Counted from the first letter of the stretch, positions 25,508-34,875 are shown. The stretch: 64,000 bases of DNA from Chloroflexota bacterium (GCA_016179765.1 JACPCL010000029.1:74333-138332), one strand, 5' to 3'. Numbers and translations: made by a program. The notes: a model not told the origin generated them from the sequence alone.

Positions 25508-26413
25508 TTGTCTACCCAGCGTCGCGAGCCTTGGCTATACCTGGGCCTCATCGCCGGCGTCTTCGCCGTTTCCCTGGCCGCCATCTTCATACGCCTGGCT
25601 GGCGAGGCCCCGCCTCTGACCATTGCCACCTACCGCTTGGCCATAGGCGCTGCCCTTACGGGGGGCTTTGCCGCCCAGACCTGGCTTCGCAGCGGCCAAA
25701 GGCCCTTCCCAGGCCTGGTCTGGAAGGACCTGCCCCTTATCATAGTCGCCTCCCTCAGCCTGGCCTTGCACTTCTGGGCGTGGACCCTCTCCCTTGCGCA
25801 CACCTCCGTGGCCAGCTCCGTCGTCCTGGTCACCGCCAGCCCCCTGATGGTGGCGGTGGCCTCCCGTCTTCTCCTCGGCGAGCCTATCTACAAACGGGCG
25901 CTGGTAGGCATTGGCATTGGGCTGGTTGGAGGGGCGGTCCTTGCGTTGGGAGACCTGGGCGAGGGAAGCGAGCCGTTCGGCGACCTGATGGCCTTTCTGG
26001 GGGCGGTTGCCATTGTGGGCTACCTGATAGCAGGGCGCAGGCTGCGCTCCCACATGCCCGCCGCCACCTACAACACCGCCGTCTACGCCGCCACCGCCGT
26101 CCTGCTGGCGGCTGCCGCCTTGGTCACCGGCGCGCCCTTCAACGGCTTCCGCACGGATACGTACCTCTGGCTCGTCGTCACCGCCCTGGTGCCCCAGGCC
26201 ATTGGCCACTCCCTGCTCAACTGGTCCCTGGTGCACGTCACCGCCACCACTATTGCCATCGCCGTCATGGCCGAGCCCGTCATCGCCACCATCGCCGCCG
26301 TGCCCATCCTGGGCGAATGGCCTCCCTTCACCAGCGTCCTGGGCGGCGCGCTGATCCTGGCCGGGATTTACGTTGCCATGCGAAGAACGGGATCGCCGGC
26401 AAAGCCGCAATAA
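25508..26413 (+). CDS. EamA/DMT-superfamily transporter
   Basis: A 301-residue inner-membrane protein with about ten hydrophobic helices in two repeated EamA halves (first half from LYLGLIAGVFAVSLAAIFIR, second from AFLGAVAIVGYLIAGR). The group exports amino acids or other metabolites; substrate unknown. The TTG at 25508 is taken as the start, 11 bases after alaX; there is no ATG before the first membrane span, and no strong Shine-Dalgarno. Probably the last gene of the hydrolase-alaX operon. Confidence 0.88.
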   Translation: MSTQRREPWLYLGLIAGVFAVSLAAIFIRLAGEAPPLTIATYRLAIGAALTGGFAAQTWLRSGQRPFPGLVWKDLPLIIVASLSLALHFWAWTLSLAHTSVASSVVLVTASPLMVAVASRLLLGEPIYKRALVGIGIGLVGGAVLALGDLGEGSEPFGDLMAFLGAVAIVGYLIAGRRLRSHMPAATYNTAVYAATAVLLAAAALVTGAPFNGFRTDTYLWLVVTALVPQAIGHSLLNWSLVHVTATTIAIAVMAEPVIATIAAVPILGEWPPFTSVLGGALILAGIYVAMRRTGSPAKPQ

Positions 26414-26476
26414 AACACCCCGGCCCGTTCAAGTGGCTGAGGTGTCTGCTTCCCCTATCCACCCTGACCATCGTCG

Positions 26477-27190
26477 TCAATCCCCGTTGCCCTTGCGCAA
26501 CATGCCAATGGCGCCTCGCAGGTAGTAGGCCCACACGGGCAGCGCCACGAGGGCCGTGGCTAATGCCCCACCCGGCCGGTTGCCGTAGTCCTGCCTCATC
26601 GTGTCCAGCAGGTAGTAGCGCAAGGACTCGTAGATGGCCGATGGCAGCGTGACCAGGGTCACGACGCCAAAGAGAGCCAGTAGCAGGATGAGGTACACCC
26701 GGTGGGGGATGCCACGACGCTCCTCCTCCGTCTCCAATCGCCTTCTGCTCCAGGTGTGCAGCGCCAACACCGCCGCGCCGACGATGCTCAGGCTCAGGCC
26801 ATTCAGGAGACCCTCCTTAAGAGCACGGTCCAGCCCCTTCTGGCGGAGCTCCTCGTCGGCCTTAGGGTCAACGGTAGGCGGCTCCCCTTTCACCGGTTCA
26901 GGCGCGGGACGGAACGGCTCTGCCACATAGACGGGGTTGTAGCTGAACTCCTTGCCCAGGGCAGCCCCTAGGCCCGCCTGGACAAGGTTAGAGAGACCCG
27001 CTACCAACGTCACCAGGCTGATGAGGGAGATGACGTACAGGTACAGGCGAAACAGCAGCCGGGTAGGGAACGTGATGCGCTCCCCAGCCCGCAGCTTCAA
27101 CACAAGGTAAACAATGCCGCCAACGGCGCCTACCAGTGCCGCCAGCACAAGAATGATGCCCAAGAAGGGGATAATGTCTCTCAGTTGCAT
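26477..27190 (-). CDS. Four-span membrane protein (DUF5671-like)
   Basis: A 237-residue integral membrane protein. Spans at about residues 8-32, 43-65, 130-150, 165-190 and near the C-terminus are separated by a charged Pro-rich loop (FRPAPEPVKGEPPTVDPKAD). The alternation FRLYLYVISLISLVTLV and HRVYLILLLALFGVVTLV looks like an internal duplication, similar to DUF5671 proteins of Chloroflexota; I am not certain of the family. The ATG at 27190 has AGGAG upstream, better than a start at 27370. Convergent with the EamA gene. Confidence 0.65.
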   Translation of the reverse strand: MQLRDIIPFLGIILVLAALVGAVGGIVYLVLKLRAGERITFPTRLLFRLYLYVISLISLVTLVAGLSNLVQAGLGAALGKEFSYNPVYVAEPFRPAPEPVKGEPPTVDPKADEELRQKGLDRALKEGLLNGLSLSIVGAAVLALHTWSRRRLETEEERRGIPHRVYLILLLALFGVVTLVTLPSAIYESLRYYLLDTMRQDYGNRPGGALATALVALPVWAYYLRGAIGMLRKGNGD

Positions 27191-27291
27191 AGCTATCTCC
27201 TCTTGGAGAGGTGAACCATTGGGAGTATGCCTACAACTGCAGTCTACTCTACCAAGTGGCACTGTACCTACAAAAGTAAACAGGGGTGGGG

Positions 27292-28116
27292 TTAGGCGCT
27301 GCTTCCTCTCATGAACGCCGCCACCCTCTTTCGCACATCGCCATAGCCCCGCACGCCCTCCTTCAACCACGCCTCCAGCGCCTGCTGATGCCGGCGCAGT
27401 TCCGCCTCCAGGTCACCCTGAAGACCAAGGCGATTCCGCAGGGCCTCAACCCCTGAGGGAGAGGTGTCAACGACGAAGCTATCGTTCCCTGGCTCCCACT
27501 GGGCGATGGCCCTAAAGGAGAGGGAGTTGCTCTGGGTATCAGCCTCCTGCATCCATACCTCGCGCACACGGCGCAGGATGCCGCTTCGTGTGTACCCCGT
27601 CTCCAGGTTCACCACTAGGGCAAGGTGGCGCAGCAACTCCGGAGGCACGGCCACCTCTGCGTGACGCAGATCGTCCACCACCTCCTGAGGGCTGTCCGCA
27701 TGCATAGTAGAGCCCAGGGAGTAGCCGCGAGCCACCGATTGAAAGAGCGTCAACACCCTCTCGCCCCAGAGGTAGGTGGGAAGGTGAGGGCTGATCTCGT
27801 TGCACAGGATGTAGGTCTTGGAAGGCTCCATTTCCCTGAGGAAGGAGAAGTCTTCCTGCTGGCCGCGGGTGTACGCAAGTTGGACATCGGGCCGTCTTAG
27901 GCCGATGAGGGCTGTGAGCATGGTAGTCTTGCCCGCCAGCCGCGGCGGCGCCGCCACGATGAGGGACGCCTTCCGCTCCACGAACAGCCATAGCAGGGCA
28001 GCGGTAGCCGCATCCAGCGTGTGGTTCTCTATGAGGTGCAGGATGGAGAGCGCGCTCTCTTCGTCCCAGCGTGTCCCTGGGCCTGACCAGGCGAAGGGCT
28101 GCCGAAAGGAGACCAT
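27292..28116 (-). CDS. VirB11/PilT-like secretion-type ATPase (short)
   Basis: A 274-residue P-loop ATPase resembling the C-terminal domain of type II/IV secretion ATPases. An N-terminal helical segment precedes Walker A (APPRLAGKTTML), an Asp-box-like EDFSFLREM, and the GSTMHADSPQEVVDDL segment typical of VirB11/CpaF (His box). It lacks the N-terminal domain of full secretion ATPases, and no pilus or secretion genes are nearby. It lies 120 bases downstream of the VWA gene on the same strand, which suggests they act together, as ATPase/VWA pairs often do. Confidence 0.8.
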   Translation of the reverse strand: MVSFRQPFAWSGPGTRWDEESALSILHLIENHTLDAATAALLWLFVERKASLIVAAPPRLAGKTTMLTALIGLRRPDVQLAYTRGQQEDFSFLREMEPSKTYILCNEISPHLPTYLWGERVLTLFQSVARGYSLGSTMHADSPQEVVDDLRHAEVAVPPELLRHLALVVNLETGYTRSGILRRVREVWMQEADTQSNSLSFRAIAQWEPGNDSFVVDTSPSGVEALRNRLGLQGDLEAELRRHQQALEAWLKEGVRGYGDVRKRVAAFMRGSSA

Positions 28117-28147
28117 GTCGTCACCCCCTCCGTTCTCTTCGTCTTGT

Positions 28148-28188
28148 GGTGCACATGGGGCACGGCGTTGCCGTGCCCCATGTGCACC
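28148..28188. repeat. Perfect 19-bp hairpin, 3-nt loop
   Basis: Arms 28148-28166 and 28170-28188 with loop GTT. It lies between the VWA gene and the ATPase gene and is followed by a TTCCCCTTCCC/GGGAAGGGGAA palindrome (about 28193-28219). No U-tract. Confidence 0.85.
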
Positions 28189-28236
28189 TTCTTTTCCCCT
28201 TCCCTTTTAGGGAAGGGGAAAAGGGTTAGGTAATCC

Positions 28237-30264
28237 CTACACCACCCTCTTTCGGCGGTTCTGCAGGTAGTCCACCAGGACAAACTCCCCCAGCTTGTCT
28301 GGGTTGGTGTAAAAGGCGCGGCCCCGGTTGATGCGCGTCATCTGGTCAACGAAGTGCATCAGGTAAGCGCTGCTCTCCAGCATGAAGGTGTTGATGGTGA
28401 TGCCCGCCTCGGTGCACCGCTTCACCTCCTTCAGCGTCTCCTGGATGGTGCGATAGCTGGGCGGGTAGGCGAAGTGGGCGCGGTTGCCCTCAATGTGGGC
28501 CGTCGGCTCGCCATCGGTGATGACGATGATCTGGCGTGTCGCCGCCTTCTCCTTGGACAGGAGTTGCCGGGAGACCATGAAGGCGTGCTGGAGGTTGGTG
28601 CCCGATACCCAGGCGTTCCAGGTAATCTCCGGCAGGTCTTCGCCCCGGAGTTGCACGGCGTAGTCGGAAAAGCCGATGACCCACAGCTTGTCCCTGGGAA
28701 ACTGGCTCTGGGTGAGGGTGTACAGGGCCAGGGCCACCTTCTTGGCGGCCAGAAAGCTCCCGAACATCCCCATGGAGCGGCTCTGGTCTAGCAAGAGACA
28801 GGTGGCCGCCTCGGTCACCTGCTCCCGGCGATGGATCTCAAAGTCCTCCCGCTGCAATTTGACTGGGACCTGAGGGCCGCCGCGCGCCACTGCGTTCATG
28901 ATGCTGCGGCGCAGGTCAACGTCAAAGGGGTCTCCGAACTCGTACCCCTTGGTTTCGCCCGTATCCTCCCCGTTGAGGCCGCGGCTGTGCATCTCGTGCT
29001 GGCCCAGGCGTCCCTTCTTCAGTTGGCCAAACATCTCCCGCAGGGCCTTCTGGCCAATCTTGCGTATACCACGGGGGGCCAGCTCCAGCTTGTTGCCCTT
29101 GCGCTTGATGTATCCCGCCTCCTCCAGCATCTGGGTGACCTTGTTCAGCTCCTCAAGGTTGCGACGGGCCTCCTCCCCCAGTATCTCTGCCACCTTATCC
29201 AAGTCCAGCCGGTCAAACGCCCCTTCCTTCATCACATCCTGAAGCTGCCTGTCTAGGTCATCCATGCTCTGCATCGTGCGCATCTGCTCCATGGCCTGGT
29301 CAAAGGTCATATCCTCCTGGCCCATAAAGGGGTACTGGCCCCGCATGTCGTCCATGGGGATAAGCTGTTCCATAGCCATGGCAAGCTGGGCCAGCTCATC
29401 CATCGTCTCCTCGTCCAGGAGGGACTCCATCATCTTCTCCAGCTCCCGGCGCATCGCGGGGGACATACTGTCCATGAGAGACTGCATCTGCCCTATCTGC
29501 TGGGCCAGACGCTCCATCAGCGCCTCCAGGCTTTGGGGTGGATTGTCTCCGAACATCTCTCCCCACTTGCCCATGAACCCCTGGAAGTTCGGCTCCTTGC
29601 CGTTGGCCTTATCCGCAAGCATCTGGTTCAGGTCGCTGAGCATCTGCTTGAGAGCCTGCATATCCTGAGGGGAGAGGCCCTGAAGCTGCTCCTTCATGTT
29701 CTGGAAGTAGTTCTGCAGCATCTGCTGCTTCAGGGAGTCCATCAGTTCTTGGAACTCCTGGCGTGCCTCATCGTCCATGAAGTCGTAGCTGCTCAGTTCC
29801 TTGATCTTGCCGCCGGGGCTATCGGGCAACTGGTCCAGGCGCTCCCGGTTGCGGTTGGCCCGATGCTCCATCATGTCCAGGAGCTTCTGCTTCTGCTCTG
29901 GGGTCAGGTCTGCGTTCTGGGCGGCCTGCTCTCGGGCCTCTTGCACCCGCTTGTCTATGCCGCCGCGCTCCTTCTGAACGATGTTGTTCAGCTTCTCTTC
30001 AATATCCTTGAAGATGTTGTTGAGGTTGTACCGGTCCAGGTTCTCCTGGCGGCGCTGGCGCAGGAGCTCCCGCATCTGGCGCAGCCCCTGAAGGCCATCG
30101 TTTTCCCGCCCGCGGAGGCCCCGCTGCATCAGGTTCCGCAGCGCCCGCTGGACGTCCCCGTGGGCCATCAACTCCTCAGACAGCTCGTCCATGACGGTCT
30201 CTTCATCCAGTTCAAAGATGCGCTGAGAGCCGTCCCACTGAGAATAGCGGTATCGGTACGTCAT
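28237..30264 (-). CDS. VWA-domain protein (CoxE-like C-terminus)
   Basis: A 675-residue soluble protein. The N-terminal two thirds are highly charged, Gln/Met-rich and helical (coiled-coil-like, with many LMEM/QLQ stretches at about residues 100-370). The C-terminal ~200 residues are a von Willebrand A domain with MIDAS residues in LLLDQSRSMGMFGS (DxSxS), a Thr in SGTNLQHAF, and Asp in VITDGEPTAH. VWA proteins paired with ATPases act as metal-insertion or assembly chaperones. Here the neighbours are a VirB11-like ATPase downstream and, divergently, a molybdenum hydroxylase operon, so a maturation role is possible. The ATG at 30264 follows GGGAGG. Confidence 0.85.
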   Translation of the reverse strand: MTYRYRYSQWDGSQRIFELDEETVMDELSEELMAHGDVQRALRNLMQRGLRGRENDGLQGLRQMRELLRQRRQENLDRYNLNNIFKDIEEKLNNIVQKERGGIDKRVQEAREQAAQNADLTPEQKQKLLDMMEHRANRNRERLDQLPDSPGGKIKELSSYDFMDDEARQEFQELMDSLKQQMLQNYFQNMKEQLQGLSPQDMQALKQMLSDLNQMLADKANGKEPNFQGFMGKWGEMFGDNPPQSLEALMERLAQQIGQMQSLMDSMSPAMRRELEKMMESLLDEETMDELAQLAMAMEQLIPMDDMRGQYPFMGQEDMTFDQAMEQMRTMQSMDDLDRQLQDVMKEGAFDRLDLDKVAEILGEEARRNLEELNKVTQMLEEAGYIKRKGNKLELAPRGIRKIGQKALREMFGQLKKGRLGQHEMHSRGLNGEDTGETKGYEFGDPFDVDLRRSIMNAVARGGPQVPVKLQREDFEIHRREQVTEAATCLLLDQSRSMGMFGSFLAAKKVALALYTLTQSQFPRDKLWVIGFSDYAVQLRGEDLPEITWNAWVSGTNLQHAFMVSRQLLSKEKAATRQIIVITDGEPTAHIEGNRAHFAYPPSYRTIQETLKEVKRCTEAGITINTFMLESSAYLMHFVDQMTRINRGRAFYTNPDKLGEFVLVDYLQNRRKRVV

Positions 30265-30388
30265 GGTGCCTCCCGGTGTGGGGCCACGAAGCCGCACCAT
30301 GTATAGTGCGGCTTCAAGCCGCCGCTTAAGGGCTGCGGCGCAGGGGTCAGTACTGGTATCATACACCTGGCCCCAAAGGTGTCAATCG

Positions 30389-30417
30389 TTGCCAAGCCAG
30401 GTAGCTCTGGGTATAAT
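30389..30417 (+). promoter_or_regulatory. Sigma-70-type promoter of the molybdenum hydroxylase operon
   Basis: TTGCCA (30389-30394), 17-base spacer, TATAAT (30412-30417). The expected start near 30424 leaves about 23 bases before the TTG start at 30447. Confidence 0.65.
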
Positions 30418-30446
30418 TGCTTACACTACGCCTCTGGAGGGTTTGC

Positions 30447-31334
30447 TTGAAGCCATTCACCTACGTCGCTCCCACCTCCCTACGCGAAGCGCACCAGGTC
30501 CTTGCCAAGGCTAAAGGCCCCGGAGACATCCGCGCCCTGGTCGGCGGCTCCGACCTTGTTGACCAGATGCGTGTCAACCGTCGCACGCCATCCGTTGTCC
30601 TGGACATCAAGCGCATCCCGGAGATGAAACGCCTACAGTGGTTGCCCCGCAGTGGGCTGCACGTGGGCGCCGCGGTCAGTTGCACCGACACGGCAAGCTT
30701 CCCGGCAGTCGCCCAGCACTATGGCTCTATCCACGAGTCCTGCCAGCTTGTCGGCTCCACCCAGATCCAGAACCGCGCCAGCATGGCGGGCAACATCGGC
30801 AACTCCGCCCCCTCCGGGGACACCATCCCCGGCCTCATCACCTTCGGCGCCAAGGTGCTGCTCACCAGCCCCAGAGGCAAGCGACCAGTGCTCCTGGAGG
30901 AGTTCTTTACCGGCCCTGGCCAGAACGTCTGCGCCCCGGACGAGATCATCCAGGAAATCATCGTCCCTCCGCCGCCAGCCAACAGTAGCGGCCACTACCT
31001 GCGCTTCATCCCCAGGAACGAGATGGACATCGCCGTGGCCGGCGTGGCAAGTATGATTACCCTGGACCGGCGCACCCACCGGTGCACCGCCGCCCGCATC
31101 GCACTGGCCTCCGTCGCCCCAACGCCCGTGCGGGCCAAGGCGGCGGAAGCCGTTCTGGAAGGCAAGCAGATCACCGCCGCCCTGATCCGGGAGGCGGGCG
31201 AAAAGGCCGTGGAAGCTGCCAGGCCCATCTCTGACGTCCGCGGCACCATAGAGTACCGCAAGGAGCTGGTGAAGGTGCTGACCCGCCGCACGCTGCGCCT
31301 GTGCCTGGACTCCCTGGGCCAAAAAGTAGACTGA
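30447..31334 (+). CDS. Molybdenum hydroxylase, FAD-binding medium subunit (CoxM/CutM-like)
   Basis: A 295-residue FAD subunit of the xanthine dehydrogenase/CO dehydrogenase family; it passes electrons from the iron-sulfur subunit to an acceptor. FAD motifs: ALVGGSDLVDQMR and the GSTQIQNRASMAGNIGNSAP loop. The C-terminal CO_deh_flav_C domain is present. The start is taken as TTG at 30447 (LKPFTYVAPTSL) because GGAGG lies six bases upstream; the open frame to 30417 lies over the promoter. First gene of a three-gene operon, about 100 bases before the small subunit, with a CCCTCTCC/GGAGAGGG palindrome in that gap. Confidence 0.9.
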   Translation: MKPFTYVAPTSLREAHQVLAKAKGPGDIRALVGGSDLVDQMRVNRRTPSVVLDIKRIPEMKRLQWLPRSGLHVGAAVSCTDTASFPAVAQHYGSIHESCQLVGSTQIQNRASMAGNIGNSAPSGDTIPGLITFGAKVLLTSPRGKRPVLLEEFFTGPGQNVCAPDEIIQEIIVPPPPANSSGHYLRFIPRNEMDIAVAGVASMITLDRRTHRCTAARIALASVAPTPVRAKAAEAVLEGKQITAALIREAGEKAVEAARPISDVRGTIEYRKELVKVLTRRTLRLCLDSLGQKVD

Positions 31335-31432
31335 TGCCGGCCTAGCCCCCGTGGTCCCCCTTCCCCCTCTCCTGCTAGGAGAGGGGGACTACATGGGGAG
31401 AGGTTCACACAACCCACCAAACGGAGGAAATC

Positions 31433-31903
31433 GTGCCCAAGATACCGCTCGCCTTCAAAGTCAATGGAGACACCCAGGAGATTCTGGTCCAGCCCTGGCA
31501 GACCCTGCTGGAAGCCCTTCGGGACGAGCTGGGCCTCACCGGCACCAAAGAGGGGTGCAGCAACGGCAACTGTGGCGCCTGCACCGTCATGGTTGACGGC
31601 AGGGCCATCGTCTCCTGCTGCACCCTGGCCGCCGAGGTGGAGGGCCAGAGCGTTATCACCGTAGAGGGCCTGGCCAAGGGTGGCAATTTGGACCCATTAC
31701 AAGAGGCCTTCATTGAGCACGGCGCCTTGCAGTGCGGGTTCTGCACCCCCGGCTTTCTCGTCTCCGCCCGCGCCTTCCTCAACCAGAACCCCCACCCCTC
31801 AGAGCACGAGATTCGCCTGGCCATCGCCGGCAACCTCTGCCGCTGCACCGGCTACGATAAAATAGTCCGGGCCATTATGGACGTAGCCCAGAAAGGGGCG
31901 TAA
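31433..31903 (+). CDS. Molybdenum hydroxylase, [2Fe-2S] small subunit (CoxS-like)
   Basis: A 156-residue subunit with two [2Fe-2S] clusters. The N-terminal plant-ferredoxin-type cluster is EGCSNGNCGACTVMVDG plus SCC; the C-terminal cluster is QCGFCTPGF and NLCRCTGYDKIV. It carries electrons from the molybdenum site to FAD. GTG start at 31433 with GGAGG upstream. The large subunit begins 2 bases after its stop. Confidence 0.95.
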   Translation: MPKIPLAFKVNGDTQEILVQPWQTLLEALRDELGLTGTKEGCSNGNCGACTVMVDGRAIVSCCTLAAEVEGQSVITVEGLAKGGNLDPLQEAFIEHGALQCGFCTPGFLVSARAFLNQNPHPSEHEIRLAIAGNLCRCTGYDKIVRAIMDVAQKGA

Positions 31904-31905
31904 GC

Positions 31906-34173
31906 ATGGCGACCACCAAGGAGCGCGCCTACAAATACGTCGGCGCCAGAGTCCGTAAAATGGACGCCCTGGAGCGCGTCACCGGTCGGGCCGCCTACGG
32001 CGCAGACATCACCCTCCCTGGTATGCTGGTGGGCAAGGTGCTGCGCAGCCCCCATCCCCACGCCAGAATCTTGAGCATTGACACCACCAAGGCCGAAGCC
32101 CTCCCCGGCATCTACGCCGTGGTGACCGCCAAAGACCTGCCGCCCATGGAAAAGGTCGCCGGCTCCATCGGTGGTGAGCTGACCATTACCCTCATTGACC
32201 TGCGCAAAATGACCATCGCCCACGATAAAGCCCTCTTTGACGGCCACGCCGTCGCCGCCGTCGCCGCCGTCTCTCCAGAGGTCGCCGAGCGAGCCCTGGA
32301 GCTGATTGACGTCAAGTACGAGGTGCTGCCCCCGGTGGAGGACGCCGTAGAGGCGATGAAACCCGACGCCCCTCTGCTGCACGAAGACCTCTCTACCCGC
32401 TCCCTGGGCGAGCGCGCCAAAAGGCCCAGCAACGTCGCCGCGTACGTGGAGAATAGCTTCGGCGACGTAGATAAGGGTTTCGCCGAGGCCGACCTGGTCC
32501 ACGAGACCACCTACGACACCAAGATGGTGCACCAGGGCTACCTGGAGCCTACCACCGCCGTCGTCTCCGCCCAGTCCGATGGCAAGCTCACCGTCTGGAG
32601 CTCCACTCAGGGCACCTTCGGCGTGCGCCGCACCCTCTCCCAACTCCTGGACCTGCCTCAACACCGCATCAACGTCATCCCTACCGAGATCGGCGGCGGC
32701 TTCGGCGGCAAGGTCTACGCCATCCTGGAGCCCATCACCGCCATGCTCTCCCTCAAGGCCAACCGCCCGGTCAAACTGGTCATGTCCCGGTCAGAGGTGT
32801 TCCGCGCCACCGGCCCCGGCTCCCCCATGCACGCCGTCATTCGGACCGGTGTCAAGAGGAACGGGAGGCTCACCGCCTGCTACGCAAAGATCATCCTGGA
32901 CGCCGGCGCGTTCCCGGGCGCGCCCGTATGGGGCGCTGGAGCCGTCAGCTTCGGCCCTTACAAAACGGACAACTTGAAGATAGAAGGGTACGACGTCGTC
33001 ACCAACAAGCCCCGCGTCCAGGCGTACCGCGCCCCAGGGGGTACCCCCATCGCCTTCGCCATTGAGTCCCACATGGACGAGGTGGCGGAAAAGCTAGGTA
33101 TTGACCCCCTTCAGTTCCGCATCCTCAACGCGCCCGGTGAAGGTGACAAGGGCACTAGCGGCCAGCCTTACAACCGCATCGGCATGAAGGAGGTGCTGCG
33201 GCGCCTCTCCCAGCACCCCTGCTGGACCTCGCCGGCCCCCAAGGGCCCCCATCGCGGCCGCGGCCTTGCCCTGGGCTACTGGCCCGGCGCTACCCTCACC
33301 TCCAGCGCCGTCGTCCAGGTCTTGCCCGATGGCGGCATCAGCCTCTTCAGCGGCCAGGTAGACCTTACCGGCACCCGCACCACCATGGCCCAGATGGTGG
33401 CCGACGAGATGCAGGTGCCCATTGAGAACGTCAGCGTCCGCGTGGCCGACACGGAGACCGCGCCCTACACGGACCTCAGCGCCGGCAGCCGCACCACCTA
33501 CAGCATGGGCGCCGCCGTCCACGAGGCCTGCAAGGACGCTCTTGCGCAGCTCAAGACCCACGCCGCCCAGCACTTCAAGTCGCCCAAAGAGGACGTGGAG
33601 TACGCAAACGGGGTGTTCTGGGTTCGGGAAAATACCGAGCAGCGGGTAGACCTGCAAACCGTCGCTGGCAACTCCACCCGCCTTGCCAGCGGCCCCATCT
33701 GCGGCTACGGTACCGTCACCCGCCTTCAGCCAGCCCACCAGTTCGCCGCCCACGTGGCAGACGTGGAGGTGGACCCGGAGACGGGCAAGGTCACCATCCT
33801 GCGATACACCACCTTCCAGGACGTAGGCAAAGCCATCAACCCCACCATGGTGGAGGGACAGATGCAAGGCGGCGCCCTCCAGGGCATCGGCTGGGCCTTG
33901 ACCGAATACTACGACTACAGCAAGGGCATGATGCGTAACCCCACCCTACTGGACTACCGCATGCCCACGGCGCTGGACATCCCCATGATTGAGGCCGTCA
34001 TCGTGGAGGTCCCAGCCTCCGACGGCCCCTACGGCGCCCGCGGCATAGGTGAAGTGCCCATTGTCCCCCCCGCCGGCGCTCTGGCCAACGCTATCTACCG
34101 CGCCACCGGCAGGCGACTCCACACCTTGCCCATGACACCACAGGAGGTCTGGGGAGCCATCCACAGCAAGTAA
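31906..34173 (+). CDS. Molybdenum hydroxylase, molybdopterin-binding large subunit
   Basis: A 755-residue catalytic subunit of the xanthine dehydrogenase family binding molybdopterin cytosine dinucleotide-type cofactor. Visible: EIGGGFGGKVYA (cofactor-binding), the active-site loop AYRAPGG at 373-379, LFSGQVDLTGTRTTMAQ, and GARGIGEVPIVPP near the C-terminus with the conserved catalytic Glu. The loop is neither the CO dehydrogenase form I AYxCSFR nor the form II AYRGAGR, so CO oxidation is unlikely and a purine, aldehyde or N-heterocycle substrate is more plausible. Last gene of the operon; a hairpin follows. Confidence 0.93.
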   Translation: MATTKERAYKYVGARVRKMDALERVTGRAAYGADITLPGMLVGKVLRSPHPHARILSIDTTKAEALPGIYAVVTAKDLPPMEKVAGSIGGELTITLIDLRKMTIAHDKALFDGHAVAAVAAVSPEVAERALELIDVKYEVLPPVEDAVEAMKPDAPLLHEDLSTRSLGERAKRPSNVAAYVENSFGDVDKGFAEADLVHETTYDTKMVHQGYLEPTTAVVSAQSDGKLTVWSSTQGTFGVRRTLSQLLDLPQHRINVIPTEIGGGFGGKVYAILEPITAMLSLKANRPVKLVMSRSEVFRATGPGSPMHAVIRTGVKRNGRLTACYAKIILDAGAFPGAPVWGAGAVSFGPYKTDNLKIEGYDVVTNKPRVQAYRAPGGTPIAFAIESHMDEVAEKLGIDPLQFRILNAPGEGDKGTSGQPYNRIGMKEVLRRLSQHPCWTSPAPKGPHRGRGLALGYWPGATLTSSAVVQVLPDGGISLFSGQVDLTGTRTTMAQMVADEMQVPIENVSVRVADTETAPYTDLSAGSRTTYSMGAAVHEACKDALAQLKTHAAQHFKSPKEDVEYANGVFWVRENTEQRVDLQTVAGNSTRLASGPICGYGTVTRLQPAHQFAAHVADVEVDPETGKVTILRYTTFQDVGKAINPTMVEGQMQGGALQGIGWALTEYYDYSKGMMRNPTLLDYRMPTALDIPMIEAVIVEVPASDGPYGARGIGEVPIVPPAGALANAIYRATGRRLHTLPMTPQEVWGAIHSK

Positions 34174-34235
34174 GTAACGGTTGACCTAACCCCCTTGGTC
34201 CCCTTCCCTATGGGGAAGGGGGGTAGGAAAAAGAT

Positions 34236-34278
34236 GTGGGGAAATGGGTTGTGGGTTCCCCGCAACCTATTTCCCCAC
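34236..34278. repeat. 20-bp hairpin with two G-U pairs, between convergent genes
   Basis: Arms 34236-34255 and 34259-34278, loop TTC. Two positions are G-U in RNA rather than Watson-Crick. It separates the molybdenum hydroxylase operon from MGMT and is flanked by CCCCTTCCCT and CCCCCTCTCC repeat pieces. Confidence 0.75.
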
Positions 34279-34359
34279 GGTTCAATGATCCCCCTCTCCA
34301 ATTCGGGGAGAGCCAGTCCTGAACCCCAATGTCATCGGCAATAGGAGGACTTCCCCCTC

Positions 34360-34875
34360 CTATTGCCTTGCCGCCCACCCCTTTTCCAACCCCAGGAGAT
34401 GCCTCTTCATCGGTAGCCCACCCCCATACCCATGCAGCCCGCCGTCGCTGCCTACCACCCGGTGGCAGGGAATGATCAGCGGAAGAGGGTTGCGGGCCAT
34501 GGCCTGCCCGGCGGCCCGCACCGCTGCGGGGCTGCCCGCCTGGGTCGCCAGCCAGGCATAGCTCCTGGTCTCTCCCGGCGGGATAGCGGCGCAGGCCTGC
34601 CAGGCCCGAGAGAAAAAGGGGCTGTACCCCTCCATATCTAGCTTTACCTCAAAACGCGTACGCTCTCCTTGAAAGTACGCCTCTAACTGCCGCCGAAGGC
34701 CATCAAATCGCTCCGGCGCGTGCTCTGTGCCCTGGGCCTCCTTGCCCAGCGCCCGTACCGCCTCCTCCGGCGTAGCCACGGGCAATGAGAGCCGGCGCAG
34801 CCCCCTTTGGGAGGCCAGCACACCAATCCACCCCAGGGATGACGGCAGCACCGCCCAGTAGCGTCTCTCGCCCAT
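34360..34875 (-). CDS. Methylated-DNA--[protein]-cysteine S-methyltransferase
   Basis: A 171-residue suicide repair protein that removes methyl groups from O6-methylguanine. The active-site loop is IIPCHRVVGSDGGLHGYGGG, with PCHR carrying the acceptor Cys. Upstream are the helix-turn-helix segment (IPPGETRSYAWLA) and the Arg finger region (AAVRAAGQAMARNPLPL). No AdaA-type domain is fused. The ATG at 34875 follows AAGGAG, so the longer frame from 34938 is rejected. Same strand as the transglutaminase operon, about 100 bases downstream of it. Confidence 0.95.
   Translation of the reverse strand: MGERRYWAVLPSSLGWIGVLASQRGLRRLSLPVATPEEAVRALGKEAQGTEHAPERFDGLRRQLEAYFQGERTRFEVKLDMEGYSPFFSRAWQACAAIPPGETRSYAWLATQAGSPAAVRAAGQAMARNPLPLIIPCHRVVGSDGGLHGYGGGLPMKRHLLGLEKGWAARQ

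Noticed and set aside
25531-26652. 373-codon plus-strand frame overlapping the EamA gene in another frame
   Set aside because: Out-of-frame shadow of a hydrophobic transporter gene; His/Arg/Pro-rich composition.
30447-34173. Aerobic CO dehydrogenase (coxMSL)
   Set aside because: The gene order is the same, but the large-subunit loop AYRAPGG does not match either CO dehydrogenase form.
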